Source: Bigelowiella natans CCMP2755 (taxonomy: Eukaryota > Cercozoa > Chlorarachniophyceae). Taken from it: a stretch of DNA of 64,000 bases. The notes beneath the pieces were generated by a model, which was given only the letters and a program-made list of their open reading frames with translations, was not told the origin of the DNA and did no database searches. This document shows positions 37,380 through 49,247 of this stretch, one piece after another. How positions within the stretch are numbered: the first letter of the stretch is position 1; every line of letters starts with the position of its first letter. The translations under genes were made by a program, and so were the position numbers. Location: NCBI GenBank assembly GCA_000320545.1, contig ADNK01001326.1, positions 26,001 to 90,000 on the forward strand, read 5' to 3'.

Positions 37380-37705
37380 TCTTTTTATCAGCATTTACTT
37401 TCATCTACTATTCTATGCACACATGCACGCACACAAGGAACACACAAATATAATTTATTATAGTACAATGCATACAAATATAGATGCCATTTGGAGGATG
37501 ATTCGTAGTTCTCTGTGCACAATTTCCTTCTTCTCAGTTTTATATCGAAGAATATGATGTCATTAGTATTTCATTTCATAGATTGGCTATTGGTTGCTAC
37601 TACAAACGGAAAATGAAAGATTCTGAGACAAACGGCGATCGAATCAATTACCAAAAATTAGGTGGTTCTTATGCTGCTATGTCAGTGGTGATAGGAAAAA
37701 GTTGA
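30858..37705 (+). CDS. CD36/LIMP-2 family scavenger receptor class B protein
   Basis: A two-pass membrane receptor or lipid transporter of the plasma membrane or lysosome. Twenty-two exons in phase give 771 aa: 30858-30927, 30991-31087, 31319-31386, 31451-31508, 31609-31717, 31899-31978, 32077-32152, 32510-32815, 32937-33095, 33330-33518, 33778-33945, 34061-34146, 34362-34479, 35131-35194, 35566-35640, 35804-35904, 36029-36113, 36259-36347, 36559-36642, 36874-36923, 37056-37115, 37582-37705. Family marks: FNVTNADDVILNGAAPIVNE followed by HGPYVYREF; YDDP-like LDDPFLRF; GVLNMTCPNHGTPIQLTLPH; DPITGSTLIGHERLQINLML. TM helices lie at about residues 24-43 and in exon 21 (AILISFLTVGSVAVV). The N-terminus MGCQCCCSDQ is a likely myristoylation plus palmitoylation site. 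The tail contains YQKL and YAAM, YxxPhi-type sorting signals. The ectodomain is longer than the usual 470-500 aa and holds a poly-Ser run coded by a (TCT)n repeat. Small exon boundaries (31451, 36029) are the least certain. Confidence 0.95.
31390..31438. repeat. (AT)n microsatellite in a CD36-like intron
   Basis: An uninterrupted TA tract of about 48 bases directly follows the splice donor of exon 3. Similar tracts sit in neighbouring introns: (GAA)n at 32156-32201, (AT)n-(GT)n at 32365-32440, (AT)n at 32478-32501 and 34876-34918, (TC)n at 35045-35085 and 36149-36182, and (GTA)n at 37340-37378. Confidence 0.95.
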
Positions 37706-39174
37706 AATTGACCGCATTCGTCTTCTGCTGTAACATTTATAAGAGTGTCTGTGTTTCTGTGTTTGTTTATACGCACCGTTCTCACAGATGCTTCAGTAAA
37801 TGATGGCAGCAAATAGTGCATAGAGCAGGAATATCTTTACGTACGCGTGGAGGGGAAAGCAACGATACGGATAAGCAGATATGTCATCATCATCATCATC
37901 ATCATACGCATCCCCTCGCTACAGTCCTCTACGATGCAGCATATCTGAACAAATAGCAGAGATATATAGCATGCGGGTAATAAGCGATGTTCCACAAACC
38001 CAAAAAAGAGTTTGTCGTTTGTTGCGTGTGCATAGGATGGTATTCCAGCATGGCATATACACAGTTCTTGCATGCTTCCCAATGCTATATGACGTGATTG
38101 TCATGTAAAAGCTTCATAAAGATTCTAAGATATTTGCAATGTTTGGAGATTTAGCTCTCGGCCAAGCGATGCGATTCGATTCGCGCCGCGTATGTGCGTC
38201 TAATCTGCATGATGATCTAGATGTGCAAGATACGCTAGCACAAGCTAGCTAGAATGTGTGTGCGCATAGCTAGCTAGCTAGATGGAACAAACATGCTAGC
38301 ATGACAACATCATAGCGGAAAAGCTATGTGGTCTACTGGTGACAGCTAATTGATGACTCTAGGAAGTAGAACTGAGAGACCATGGCTAGATGGCGCAGTC
38401 TAGCTAGCTAGTAGTTGTCACTGTCACATGCGTGCGGCTAGATGGCTCCAGCTAGATCTAGAGACAGAGCTCTGCGTGAGCTGCTTGCATTGCCTGGCTA
38501 GCTGGCTACACAGCTGCTAGGCTGACTAGCTGACCCACATGCTAGCATGTGTGTTCACATGAAACAGAACATCCGCCTGCAAAAAAAATTGTGTCTGTTG
38601 TGCAAGCGACAATGATGAATTTGTTGCAACCTTCATGATGGAGGTGGCTAGCTAGGTGGGGATGACTAGATAAATGCACCCTCGCAAAGCGACATTCTAG
38701 CATTGCTAGACTGCTAGACTGCTGCATCATGCCACTCTATCTAGCACTGCATTGCTAGATTGTACTCTCTAGCTCTAGCTAGTGCTGCTGTGGTACATGT
38801 CTCATTTATCATGCTCTAGCATGTCACATCACGTTGTACTTGATCTTATCTAGTTCTAGAGTTATTGGGGGGGAGTTCATATGTGCACAGGGGCACATGT
38901 GCAATCTGTGAATGATCCATGACTGCTACATTAGCTACCTTTTGCCATGGTCATTTGCAAGATCGAAGATGACTAGATGAGGGTGCATACCCGCTTGTTT
39001 GACCCCTTGTGTGAAATGTTCTTCTGCAGCTACGACCAGCGATCTGGTTTGTATGGCTTGAGCGTTTGTGCAGAGCATTACATGCGGCTCGCGCATGTGC
39101 TTCTTGCTGACCTTAAAAGCCCGTGTGCATTGAGGCACATGCACAACAATTGATAGAGCATGAGTTTATGATGC
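37706..39174. repeat. Repeat island between converging genes
   Basis: The gap between the CD36-like stop (+) and the stop of an unassigned - gene. From about 38160 to 38830 it is packed with CTAGCTAGCTAG and TCTAGC motifs and holds two CATGCTAGCATG palindromes (38292-38303 and 38538-38549). The dispersed 3'-tail repeat was not recognised here. Short open frames (such as 38935-39144, -) have no family signature. Confidence 0.65.
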
Positions 39175-39419
39175 TCACCGGACAACTTTCCCATTGAATA
39201 CAAGATTCGGTAATTTGCCGTAATGCTGGCCGTTGCTTGATATCCAAGACTGTGCTTCAGTAGCATTTTGGTGAAGTTCTCCCTGAATATACCTTTTTGC
39301 GCCTTCTTCATCGAGATATCTGTTAATAGGCTTGATGCCAAATACATCCTCGTACGCATGAAGCACTTCTAGAATCTGTTGGAAAAATAGGCGCGAAGAC
39401 AACTGTGTGCATTTGTATC

Positions 39420-39481
<62 letters not shown>

Positions 39482-39688
39482 ATGTTGAATCCTTTTTGTC
39501 AAACGAAGATATAGATCGCCTTAATCGAACCTGATTTGGCGTCGAGAAATTTGTCCCAGGATCCCTTGAAGAGCCCCCCGTAAATGCAACTATACCAAAA
39601 CCATCACCATTTCTGGAAGTACCACAATCACATCAGCCCATAATTATAAAGCGTTATCATAGAAGTAAGTTGATATGAAACTCTGATT

Positions 39689-39759
<71 letters not shown>

Positions 39760-40460
39760 CTTTTTCTTCCCGCTAATAATTCCCTTGAAGAATTTTATCA
39801 TCGTGTATTTGGATCACTCACCTAAATTCAGCACTTAGCTTTCGCATGGCCCATGTACTAAATATGATCTCCTCCAACCAGGCATTAATGGAGAAGAAGG
39901 AGTTCCAACTCTGCGGATCGGCTTCAAGATCTTCAATCAGGTCAATTATTATTTTCGAGGGATAGAAAGAGCCTTCATGCTTTTGATGAAACCTACCAAA
40001 ACAGGAACGCTATCTTTGAGTATACACTATAGTTTATACATTATAAACTAAAAGATTACCAGGGTAGTTCTGTTCCATCCGGAAGTGGAAGTGCAATGAC
40101 TGTGTGCATGGTTTTCCAATTCCAAATCCTTGAGAATTCTTCCTCCTCGTCGTCCCATTCCTCAGACCTGAAAATCGCCCAGAACAGCCAATTTCATTCT
40201 CATTCGAAGATGAGGTGACGATGCACAACGCCAAGTATAACATGTAATCTTGATCATACACATGCCATACGCTCACTGAATCGATGATCAGGAAAGATCA
40301 TGAAATAGACTCGAACATGATGTGAAGATGGCTTCTTTTGCAGAAGGAGGCTTTACTCTTGAAAGGTATGATCGAATGAATCTGAATCAATTCTGTGACA
40401 AAATCGTCCGTAATTTTCGACTTCTTCTTCTTCCTCCTCACTTATAGGATTGCTGCAACG

Positions 40461-40532
<72 letters not shown>

Positions 40533-41031
40533 GTATACAAGGGCGAGTGTACACATAGTGTGTTTGCTTTGCGCAGCTAGCTGCTACCTTGTGCTGACAT
40601 TGTGGATTCGAATATAATCTTCCACCCCGAATCTGACGAGCCATGAGTTGGACGCAAGCAGCATCAGATGGGAAAATTGAAGCCTGTCAAAACGCACACA
40701 GTTCATGTTCACGTTTGATTCCACAATATGGGAAAACTCAACTGAAAGTGCTTTATTATGCTGACTTTAACCTGTGCTGTTAATTCTTTCTGCAAATAAA
40801 TTTGTTATGTGCTGTTCGAATTTACCCTAAGTTTTTAGATAGCCACTGTACGTTCCGGAGGTGCGCGTGAGCGAGTGAGCCTTGCCATTCATGCGTGTAG
40901 TATCTCCTACAATTCACAAGAATCCTGATAATACATGGTATTTATACGATGCATCACATCTATGGGCACCTGGTTACCGCACTGGTAAGAAAATTTATCA
41001 TTACTATGATCACTGTAATTTTTATGTAGTA

Positions 41032-41074
<43 letters not shown>

Positions 41075-41654
41075 AAGCATCTGCAAGAAACGAAGAAAAA
41101 GAAGACAGGGGGGGGGGAATGGGGCGAGGAAGAGTAGGGAGAAGCACCACCTTGGGCTATAACTTATAAAGTGTTTTATTTCTTCGTCAGAATAATTTGT
41201 AGCTGCAGATAGATGTGCAATTACGAGTGTCGTGTTCCTATGATGTCCCAATCAAAACAGGGCCCCGTTCAAAGATTTGAGGTGGTTTCAGTTATATCGG
41301 TAGTAATAAGCATATTAGAATAAATGGACTAAAAATCCATAATATCAGCATGGTTTTCAATACAAATGGGCTCCACAGCGCAAATATGCCAAACGACAAT
41401 TCCTGTTAAAAATTGCTACGACGAAATTGTTACCTTGTGTAGGATAAAAGGTTATCAAAAAACATGTCCACGTACTCTCTGTCTTCAAACACCAAAGTTG
41501 AGATCACTAGCCGCCTTGACGATTCGTCCGACAACTTGATCCCCTTTTCCAAATGGCTTGTCTCGCAACTTACATGCACTGGCATTGGCGGTCCTTGTAC
41601 TTTTGGAGATATTGAAACAAAAGGATTCAGCTGAAAATCGGCACAGGCACTCAT
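39175..41654 (-). CDS. Unidentified multi-exon gene
   Basis: No family assigned. The candidate start ATG at 41654 opens a 221-nt exon (to 41434, donor AG|GTAACA) with LVISTLVFEDREYVDMFFDN. This splices in phase to 41237 (NTTLVIAHLSAATNYSDEEI). Further exons: about 40988-40910, 40681-40588 (VQLMARQIRGGRLYSNPQCQ), 40440-40375, 40280-40210, 40168-40062 (WDDEEEEFSRIWNWKTMHT), 39995-39825 (KHEGSFYPSKIIIDLIEDLE), 39615-39531 (GDGFGIVAFTGGSSRDPG) and 39377-39175, ending VVR then TGA. Junction phases between the middle exons were not all resolved, and a + strand frame near 40882-40984 competes. The combination of a DYVDMFF-like start and a KHEGSFYP-like motif recalls some uncharacterised glycosyltransferase-like proteins, but this is memory-based and uncertain. 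Introns hold (AT)n-(GT)n, (GTA)n and (TC)n tracts. Confidence 0.5.
39432..39758. repeat. (GA)n and (TC)n microsatellites in introns
   Basis: GA dinucleotides at about 39432-39471 and a long, slightly interrupted TC tract at about 39693-39758 flank the exon at 39531-39615. Confidence 0.95.
40461..40528. repeat. Compound microsatellite (AT)n-(GT)n
   Basis: About 38 bases of TA are followed by about 30 bases of TG, in an intron of the - gene. Confidence 0.95.
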
Positions 41655-41893
41655 TCAGTTAGCTGTGATATATGGCATACGGCTATTTGAGGGGTTGAGC
41701 ATCTCGATTTCCGAGCTATGAGTGTAAATCCAAATAATAGCTCCAAACAAAAAGAAGACGTGACAACTTGCGCACTTGTTTCTCTCCAAATCTAAATTCA
41801 TAAACATTTCGACTTGAAGTGAGCAACCAGAAGATGATGATGACTCCGGTCGTGTGCAAGAGAAACCAATCTACACATTAAAGCACCAAAAAG

Positions 41894-42124
41894 TCAAGAA
41901 CCATCTTTGACGTCATCTTCGCTACATCCGTCTTTCTTCATCCTATCCAATGGGGTTCCCGAACTGGCTCCCTCGCCAGCAACGCCGCTGCTACGAACAT
42001 CCTCCATTCGCCAGTTCGGTTGTAATTCCGAGACGACGACTTGGTCTTCTAGTTTGAGTTTTTTAAGGGAACAATTACAGGCCAATTCATGCCTGCGTCT
42101 TAGGAATAATTCAATTGGAGGCAA
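41894..42124 (-). CDS. Small hypothetical protein (possible single exon)
   Basis: A 76-codon frame from ATG 42124 to the stop at 41894 has normal composition (MPPIELFLRRRHELACNCSL, acidic C-terminus) and lies upstream of the unassigned - gene. No family is recognised. It may be a 5' exon of the downstream gene, a separate small gene, or chance: the + strand is also open over part of it. The 240 bases between it and 41654 hold nothing recognised. Confidence 0.25.
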   Translation of the reverse strand: MPPIELFLRRRHELACNCSLKKLKLEDQVVVSELQPNWRMEDVRSSGVAGEGASSGTPLDRMKKDGCSEDDVKDGS

Positions 42125-42934
42125 GAATCGCGCTCACAGGATCGGTGCCGCGCCGCCCCCCCGTGCTAGCGACACCAAGATGACATTGGTGGTGGCCAAA
42201 AAAGAGGAATCGAAAGGCATGTCTGTTCTGTGCAGATGCATGCGCAAATTGTCTCGGACAGAAGGTCTGGGTGACATCACTAGATCAGAAAAGGTGCAAT
42301 GTTTCGATTGCCCGTGGGTGTCAGGATCGCCAGATCGGACGAAAGTGTGCTCCTCCTCACGGATCCTTGACGCTTGCTAGCTTGAACAATTTGTTGCCGG
42401 CGAGAGTGCTAGAGTGTGTCGCTAGCTTGGCTCATCTAGTCATGAGTACACACACATCTAGACGTGCAGCAGTTTGACAATTGAAAACAACTCAATCACT
42501 TGGATCTGGAGGCACATTGGATGCATCTGCAATGTGTAGAGCAACATTGCACAGCTTCACATAAGGACAACCTAGCAATGGCAACTAGACAATTGGAAGA
42601 ATTTAACATTCATTGCATCCGTCTCGCATGCTAGCATGGTTTAATTGCACTCATACTAGCATAGGAGGCCAGCGCGCAGTTACATCTCCCAATGCGATGG
42701 CTTTGCAGCGCGCTACATCAGCCGGAGTTGCACAAGCACTACATCAAAATCTGTCTAATAGGAAATAAATCCGCGAAATGTTAAAAAGTAACAGCTACGT
42801 GTTTCACAAAACTCAATTAGAGGAGCCCTCTTCTCCTTCAGAATGAGTTGTTTTGAATTTTGAGCAATGCGAGTCATCATGATTATCAATGAAGATGCTG
42901 TATCCTCTGCACTTTCTGCTACTACTTGGAACGC
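42125..42934. repeat. Repeat island 3' of the lysyl-tRNA synthetase gene
   Basis: Contains a partial tail copy near 42472-42512 (GACAATTGAAAACAACTCAA), a fuller + copy of the dispersed 3'-tail repeat (42540-42630), the palindrome CATGCTAGCATG (42627-42638) directly abutting that copy, and CTAGC-rich sequence. No host gene is seen. Confidence 0.7.
42540..42630 (+). repeat. Dispersed 3'-tail repeat copy abutting the palindrome
   Basis: Contains ACATTGCACAGCTTCACATA, then GACAATTGGAAGAATTTAAC, then CATTGCATCCGTCTCGCATG. It is immediately followed by the rest of CATGCTAGCATG, suggesting that the palindrome marks an element boundary or insertion site. Confidence 0.8.
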
Positions 42935-45133
42935 CTATTGACTCTTTTTCTCTTCAGAAGGAGCTTCCGAATTGTCTTCAGGTTTCATGGCGGGGAACAA
43001 TAGAACCTCCTTGATGTTATGCTTCCCAGCGAGAAGCATTGTCATGCGATCGATGCCCATGCCCCATCCTGCGGTCGGAGGGAGTCCATGTTCCATCGCA
43101 GTGCAAAAATCAGTATCAATGTACATAGCTTCAAGATCCCCTTCAGATTTTGCACGTGCTTGGTCTTCAAATCGTTGTCGTTGCACGACAGGATTATTCA
43201 ATTCAGTGTAAGCATTACAGAGCTCTCGTTTGAGAACGAAAAGTTCAAAACGTTCTGTCATTCCAGGCTTGCTTCGATGATACCTGCAGTATTTACATTA
43301 GATTTTTATTCATCGTATGGCGCAATAAGTTATCTGCTGACATTCTCACGATATAAAATTGAACAACTTACTTTGCCAATGGACTCATGATGGCTGGATG
43401 ATCGATTATAAACCCAGGATTCATGCATTGAGACTCAAGATACTTTGCGACCAACTTATCGATCATACGTGCTGTTGATCTTGGGGCAGAACAGTCGACT
43501 TCAAGTTCCGTTAGCTTCTTATCGAGATAACTACGTGCTTTCTCACTTTCGAGTGGAAGTGGGATATCAATCCCGTGCTCTTTGAGACCGTCAATCATTG
43601 GTATCCTTCTCCAAGGTGGCGAGAAATCGACTGTGATTGGTTTTGCATCTGGATCATCGATGAAATTTCCTTTTTCATCCTTTTTCTGCTCAGGTGGTAC
43701 CGTTACCTTATAGCTCCCGCAGATGTTCTTCACCATGCCGGATATCATTTCTTCAGTTACCTTCATGAGATCGTTGTAGTCGGCATAGGCCCAATAGAAT
43801 TCGCATGTCGTGAATTCAGGGTTATGTGTAAGATCGATGCCCTCGTTGCGGAATTGGCGACCGATTTCATAAACACGGTCCATACCCCCGATGATTAGCG
43901 TCTTCAAATACAACTCAGGGGCCACACGCATGTACATCTTCATCTTAAGTTCGTTGTGCTCAGTTTCGAAAGGCCTTGCAGTCGCCCCTCCAGGAATCAT
44001 GTTCATCATGGGAGTTTCTACTTCCAAGAATCCCCTGGAATCAAGATATCTACGGATGTAGTTAATGATTTGAGAGCGCACATAGAAAGTCCTTTTTACG
44101 GCGGGGTTCATAATCATATCCAGATATCGCTTTCGGAAGCGAATCTCAGCTCCCAGACCAACACGAGGTGGGGGAAGCATATGAAGGCACGGTGCAAGAA
44201 GTTTCAGTTCTGTTGCAAAAATGCTAAGTTCTTTGGTCTTCGTACGTCCAGGATTTCCAACCACACCTACGACGTCTCCCCTGCGGACTAGCCTCACTAT
44301 ATTCTCAAATTCCTCTTTATTCTTCGCCGCCCTTGAAAAAAATGCCTCATCAGAATTGATTGAGGGACGAGATACATTTTCGTGTCACATACCCTGCATT
44401 AGCAAAAATCTGAATTTTGGCATCATCCGCCTCAATGAAGAGGAAAGTTAGTTTGCCGCTGGGAGCCTTTCGTGTAATTCGGCCTACCCAGGAGTATCAC
44501 CACATTGATACAACCATCACTTCAAATTAAGTTGATGCTTAGGCAGGGACTGAAAAGATATAATATTACCAGCAAGACTCGTGGAGACCTGATCCAGTCT
44601 CTCGCCTGGCTTAACATTTTCATACTTCTTAATGAAGTAAGGAATACTCATCTTTGCCTCAAATTTGTGGGGGTAAGCATTGAATCCCTCAGCTTTGAGC
44701 TTCTCCATTTTCTTGGTACGGATTTCATAGTATTGCTGTAATTCCATATATCATCAGAAAAAAATCATCATCTCGAGGCTACTGATTGCACCTACATTTG
44801 GGTCCAAAGATTCTAACTCATCGTCATCCTTCTTCTTCTTCTTCGGTTTCGCCGCTTCCCTTTTAGCTTTCTCAGCTGCTTTGAGCTTGTTCTTCTCTTC
44901 CTTTTCCCGCTTCTTCTTGATCTTCTTCCATTTACTGTTAACGGACGGGGATTTAGATGTTGCATCGCAATTACAACACCAAGGTGTACCTTTTTGAGTA
45001 TTGTTTCCCCGTTTCAGGGTCAATAGGAATCTCTTCTTTCACCTGTTAATAGGCATATCATCTAAGCAACATAGATTATGGAAAATCGAACTTGATGTTC
45101 AAATACCCGTTCGTGGGGTGGTGGTGCAGACAT
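42935..45133 (-). CDS. KARS: Lysyl-tRNA synthetase, class II, cytosolic type
   Basis: Charges tRNA-Lys with lysine. Seven exons (45133-45107, 45042-44990, 44934-44796, 44735-44570, 44483-44393, 44331-43372, 43283-42935) keep phase and give 594 aa, the usual size for cytosolic eukaryotic LysRS. In order: a lysine-rich N-terminal helix ([20 protein letters not shown]), the [20 protein letters not shown] start of the anticodon-binding region, OB-fold beta strands ([20 protein letters not shown]), then the class II core. Motif 1 region [10 protein letters not shown], motif 2 [20 protein letters not shown], and motif 3 [13 protein letters not shown] are all intact, as is MERGLPPT-like [11 protein letters not shown]. 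The start MSAPPPHER shows no mitochondrial or plastid targeting character. It lies head-to-head with the ankyrin-type gene. Confidence 0.98.
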
Positions 45134-45911
45134 TGCGAGTAGTGATGGGATGTGTTTTAGGTGAGGCAGCAGCAGCAGAGCAGCAGCTTGTCGAGCTCCG
45201 AGGTAATAAGATTGTTTCTGAGCTGTTGTCGTACAATAAGAATACATTGCATTTTTGTAGTCGATTGCACTTAACCTCGCGGAGATTTCCGAGCCACGCA
45301 ATTTGTGCGCATGTATTCTCTGGGAAGTTCCTTCGGGGACTGTAAGAAAGCGATATTTTAAATAAATAAATAAATTATTTATTTATTTATTTATTTTATT
45401 TGTTGCAAGCAAAAGAAAGAAAGAAAGTCATCCTCACATTCCCCTTTCCAAGATGTGTTCGCACAGATAAAGAAGACAGGCAAGGAATGGGATCTCATGT
45501 TGCACGAATAATATGAGGAGTCGTCCCGGAAAGAGTAGCAAAATGCAAAAGTCGAATGCTGCGTCAAGGCCTGATGGAGCACTTTTTCTAATGGCCCTAA
45601 ATTCACTCGAGGTGCAACTTATCAATCTACTCTAATCTCGGGAAGAAAATAAGAAATTAAATTTAGGTAATCGGTGAAAGTAAAGCTCTTGGGGTGAACT
45701 CTATGTGTGTAACCCCTAGAATACGGTAAACAATTGCGAAAAAAGAATGGTAGCATCGGAAATGAGTGTTACTCTTCTTTAGGTCAGAATTTTCGTACTA
45801 CCTGAAGAATGCAAAGAAGAAACTCTCTCATGTGCTTATAATTATCTGGGATTTTGTTTCTATAGAATTTAATATAGTGTTTATTAGATCGTCTTAAACC
45901 ACATCTACAAG
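45134..45911. promoter_or_regulatory. Divergent intergenic region between LysRS (-) and the ankyrin-type gene (+)
   Basis: About 780 bases between two outward-facing start codons. It contains a perfect-looking inverted repeat of AAAT and ATTT units (about 45359-45397) able to form a long AT hairpin. A - strand frame at 45391-45625 is open with hydrophobic residues (FCILLLFPGRLLILF) and could be a small exon, but no splice sites or homologues support it. No TATA box is recognised. Confidence 0.45.
45359..45397. repeat. AT-rich inverted repeat (AAAT)n/(ATTT)n
   Basis: AAATAAATAAATAAAT is followed at once by TATTTATTTATTTATTT, giving a hairpin-forming palindrome of roughly 15-bp arms in the LysRS/ankyrin divergent promoter. 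Confidence 0.9.
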
Positions 45912-47577
45912 ATGTTTTCTTCCGGCGACATAAACGGTTTCGATGATCATGGATTTACAGTAAGTGCTGCTACCATCGGAGAACTGTGCGCGTGCACTCA
46001 CTTTTGAAATTTCACCATTCAGCCTCTCCATTACATGGCCCTCTTTGATCTGCATCATGTACTAGCCCAATTCGTAGCTGGAGGGGTAACTTCGAGAATC
46101 CTTTATGATCACAAAATAATTTCTTCTTACAATACATTGCTGTTCATGGCCAGGTGTCGTTCAAGATGGTTGGTGACCCACACATTAATGTAAGATGATC
46201 TTAGATATATTACATAGCTGTTTAATTGAAAGAACTCGTCATAAATATTTATGTTTTGCATTTAGGTCACTGCGCTTCAACTTGCCACTTACCTATATCC
46301 CCAATCTCGAATACGCTCTCTGGTATAATTGTCTAGGATCCAGTTTAAATGAAATTTAAACGATTTTTTGAATTACTAAGATTGTGAAGGCAACGTCCAA
46401 CAAAAACGTCCGCCCAATATCGAGGCGTAAGCAACGAATAGCTGTAAGGTTAACAAAGCAACAGCTGAAAAGGAAATTGAAGTTGTGTCAAACAACTCAA
46501 CCAAGAGAAATAATGGATGTACAGGTCTTCCTAGTTAATCTCTTTGCCTGTGATGATTAATATAAGTAGTATAAAATATATACCAAGAAGCAAAAATAAT
46601 TCCTATTTATTTCTTGATCTCTTTGCAGAAGAAAAAAGGAGAAGCAGACCTTACTGCAGTATCATATCGAGACGAACCAGTCAGATTCCCAGATCTGATG
46701 CTTCTCAATAGAAGCTGCAATATACCTGCATTCATCACCGATAAATATGGTGCTATCAATATTCTACAATAATTTTGTGATTCCTGATTTTTTGGTAACA
46801 TTGCAGCGAGCTCAATTTTAACAAATCTCTACTGGATGCAACTTATGGATGTAAAGCATCTCCTCGATGACCAAAAGTCATACCGAAATGCAAAGAAAGT
46901 GTTTCAAATGATGAGGATGTCCTTGACTCAACCCAACGATGAACAAGTTGTAAGAAGGTGAAAATTCTCTTCCGAACTTTTATTCCGGTTTTACATAGTT
47001 GTAACTGCCTCAGGTTCATGTCTTTTTCACCGCTGGTCCACACGCAATTTTTATTAGAACTTCACAAAGTAAAGATGAGTAAAAGTCTAAAATTATCCAT
47101 TCAATTGACTCATTTTAAATTTAAATATTATGTTGAGACTGGACCATTCCTAGAGCAGCTGACTAGGGAGATTGAACAGAAGAAGCGGAGATCTAGCTAT
47201 GAACTATCGGAGCTCATGGTATGCAATTCGCCTACAGCTTTACATGTGTTTCGTTTTACTCCAGTCACAACTTCATTGTATCGTGAAATCAGGAATCAAT
47301 GCGTCACGTTATTCAGAGGTTAAAATGGATATGCCTATCATGCATTGCAAAGGTGGAGTCAATTAGACCGTATCAAAACATGCAGCAACCAGCGACGGAG
47401 AAGCCATCATTGATGATGGTATCTCGAACACAGTACGTTCAGCAAAGCAGAATAAGACAACGACCTTTGCCGAAAACTCGCCTACAAGCGGTATCTCGCA
47501 ATCCAAAAGGCATTTCTCATCTGAGATTTAGTCAGAAAGTTAGCCAAAGCAATGAACAATTGAAGTCAGCACGCTAA
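45912..47577 (+). CDS. Ankyrin-repeat-like protein of unknown function
   Basis: Ten exons keep phase and give a complete 323-aa protein: 45912-45959, 46023-46085, 46154-46189, 46266-46322, 46390-46524, 46629-46749, 46807-46957, 47014-47068, 47138-47218, 47353-47577. The N-terminus DINGFDDHGFTPLHYMALFD, followed by VLAQFVAGG and TALQLATYLYP, matches the ankyrin pattern (DxxGxTPLHxAA, then L-x2-GA), so one to two repeats are present. The rest has a basic stretch (SRRKQRIAVRLTKQQLKRKL), helical segments (NLYWMQLMDVKHLLDDQ) and a basic disordered tail. Ankyrin repeats bind proteins; no partner is evident. Introns are short (about 67-130 nt). The start ATG 45912 is in frame with the ankyrin motif and has no upstream coding evidence. 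Confidence 0.85.
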
Positions 47578-48845
47578 TAGCCAATCTATCATCAGAGCGT
47601 GAGATTGCATCGACTATCAAGCCAAATTTACTGATACGAATAAAGGGTTTCCCAAAATACGCCTCGAAGCGCTGCTATCATTGCGTGATGAACGAACGAC
47701 AGAACGTTACAGGCATGCACATAGATCCTGATATCATGGCATTCTCGAACTACTTCAGCTTGGCGTGGGTGTTGGATCGAAAGCTCAAGTCTGTATGTGC
47801 CTGCACATGCTCAGTGACGAAAACAATCAGCAGCGTTATTCATTGTTTGATCCGAAATGACAACGCTACGATATTGTTAGCAAGGCAGCAGAACAACAAC
47901 AACTAGAACAAGCGCAGCTAGCAAAGTAACCGCAGCGGTGTACTCACCGTATAACCGCATTGGCCCTGCCAGCAATCTAGCAATGCCAGCTACGCAACAA
48001 GCTCTTGCTAGCTTGGTTCGAAGAGTGAACAAGCACAGCAGCAATGACAACTGTATCGTCACAGATCACTAGATCATGTCATGATTGCTCGCAGAATGCA
48101 TCTAGACATCCTAGCTAAAATGAATGATGCCATCTAGCCATCTTTAGATCTAGCTAGCTAGCCATGTCGTAGCCATGTAGTGTGGCACTAGAGCACTACT
48201 AGCTCTAGAGCTAGCTACACCATGAGCTAGGTAGTCCGCCAGAGAGTATAAGGCTAGCTAGACAGGCGAGCTAGCTAGGCAGTGTTAGAGCACTAGAACA
48301 TGGCTTCTTGCCATAGGGCTCTAAGCTTGTCTCCATTGTACATGCAGTCTTGTAGTGCTAGAGTGGGGCACCTTGATTGCACAGTGCGTGCTGCTGTGAT
48401 GATGTGATGATTGATAGTGGTTGCGCTACATGCTTGAAGTGTTTTGACACAAGATCTAGCGAATGAAATACACTGAAAGCCAGAGTAGCACAACATGGAA
48501 AAGCCACACGGTTTGAAGTGCGCTGATTAAAACGAACAGACGGAAATCGTAGCGTGGCGAAATGGCAGCGTCAATTAAACGATCAATTGGTCAGGTTCAT
48601 GTTCTAACGGATGTGTTGCATGCAGCGCATGTAACTATCATCTACCCTCTATCAATGATCGCGGCTTGCTCATGGAATTTGCAGCCTACGCAAATACCCA
48701 TCTCTTCGTGGTCTTCACACAAATCCATCCCGTTGCTTAACAGCTTCTTCTTGTAAACCGAATTTAGCTTTGCTACTCTCTTTTGTCTTTCTTGTCACAT
48801 AGCTGAACACACAATACTCATATCAAAATTGGAACATAATTTCTG

Positions 48846-48884
<39 letters not shown>
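47578..48884. repeat. Repeat island between converging genes
   Basis: The gap between the ankyrin-type gene (+) and an unassigned - gene. It is dense in CTAGCTAGC and TCTAGCTAG motifs (about 48100-48290), has degraded matches to the 3'-tail repeat (GTAACCGCAGCGGTG at about 47927, ATGACAACTGTATCGTC at about 48046) and ends in an (AT)n tract (48849-48884). An open frame at 47685-47906 may be a remnant of the element ORF but shows no motif. Confidence 0.6.
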
Positions 48885-48886
<2 letters not shown>

Positions 48887-49197
48887 ATGTGTCTGTGTTT
48901 CTATATATTTTTACAAAAAAAGAAAGTTGACACCCTTTCAACCACTCGTCCATTTTTTGCGGGTCCTTGAGTATCACATCGACTTCTCCACGTGTTAGTC
49001 CTTGCATCATAGATCGATTATTAGATTCTATGATCACTACGAAATTCCAAAGTGCACAAACCATCTTCCAGCATCTTCGTCTGCAGGTTTCGGCTGCTTT
49101 GAAGAACATGTTCGCGAATATTCTCCGCACATTCAATTTGCCGATCGCGTTTTCTGATTTTAGTTATCATAATTGTCATCAGTGTCCCCCTCCCGCG

Positions 49198-49247
<50 letters not shown>

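Noticed and set aside
38160-38830. CTAG-rich tandem sequence considered as a CRISPR array or origin
   Set aside because: There is no regular repeat-spacer spacing; it is irregular CTAGC/TCTAG sequence in a eukaryotic repeat island.
43575-44291. + strand open frames opposite LysRS
   Set aside because: They are antisense to the conserved class II catalytic core.
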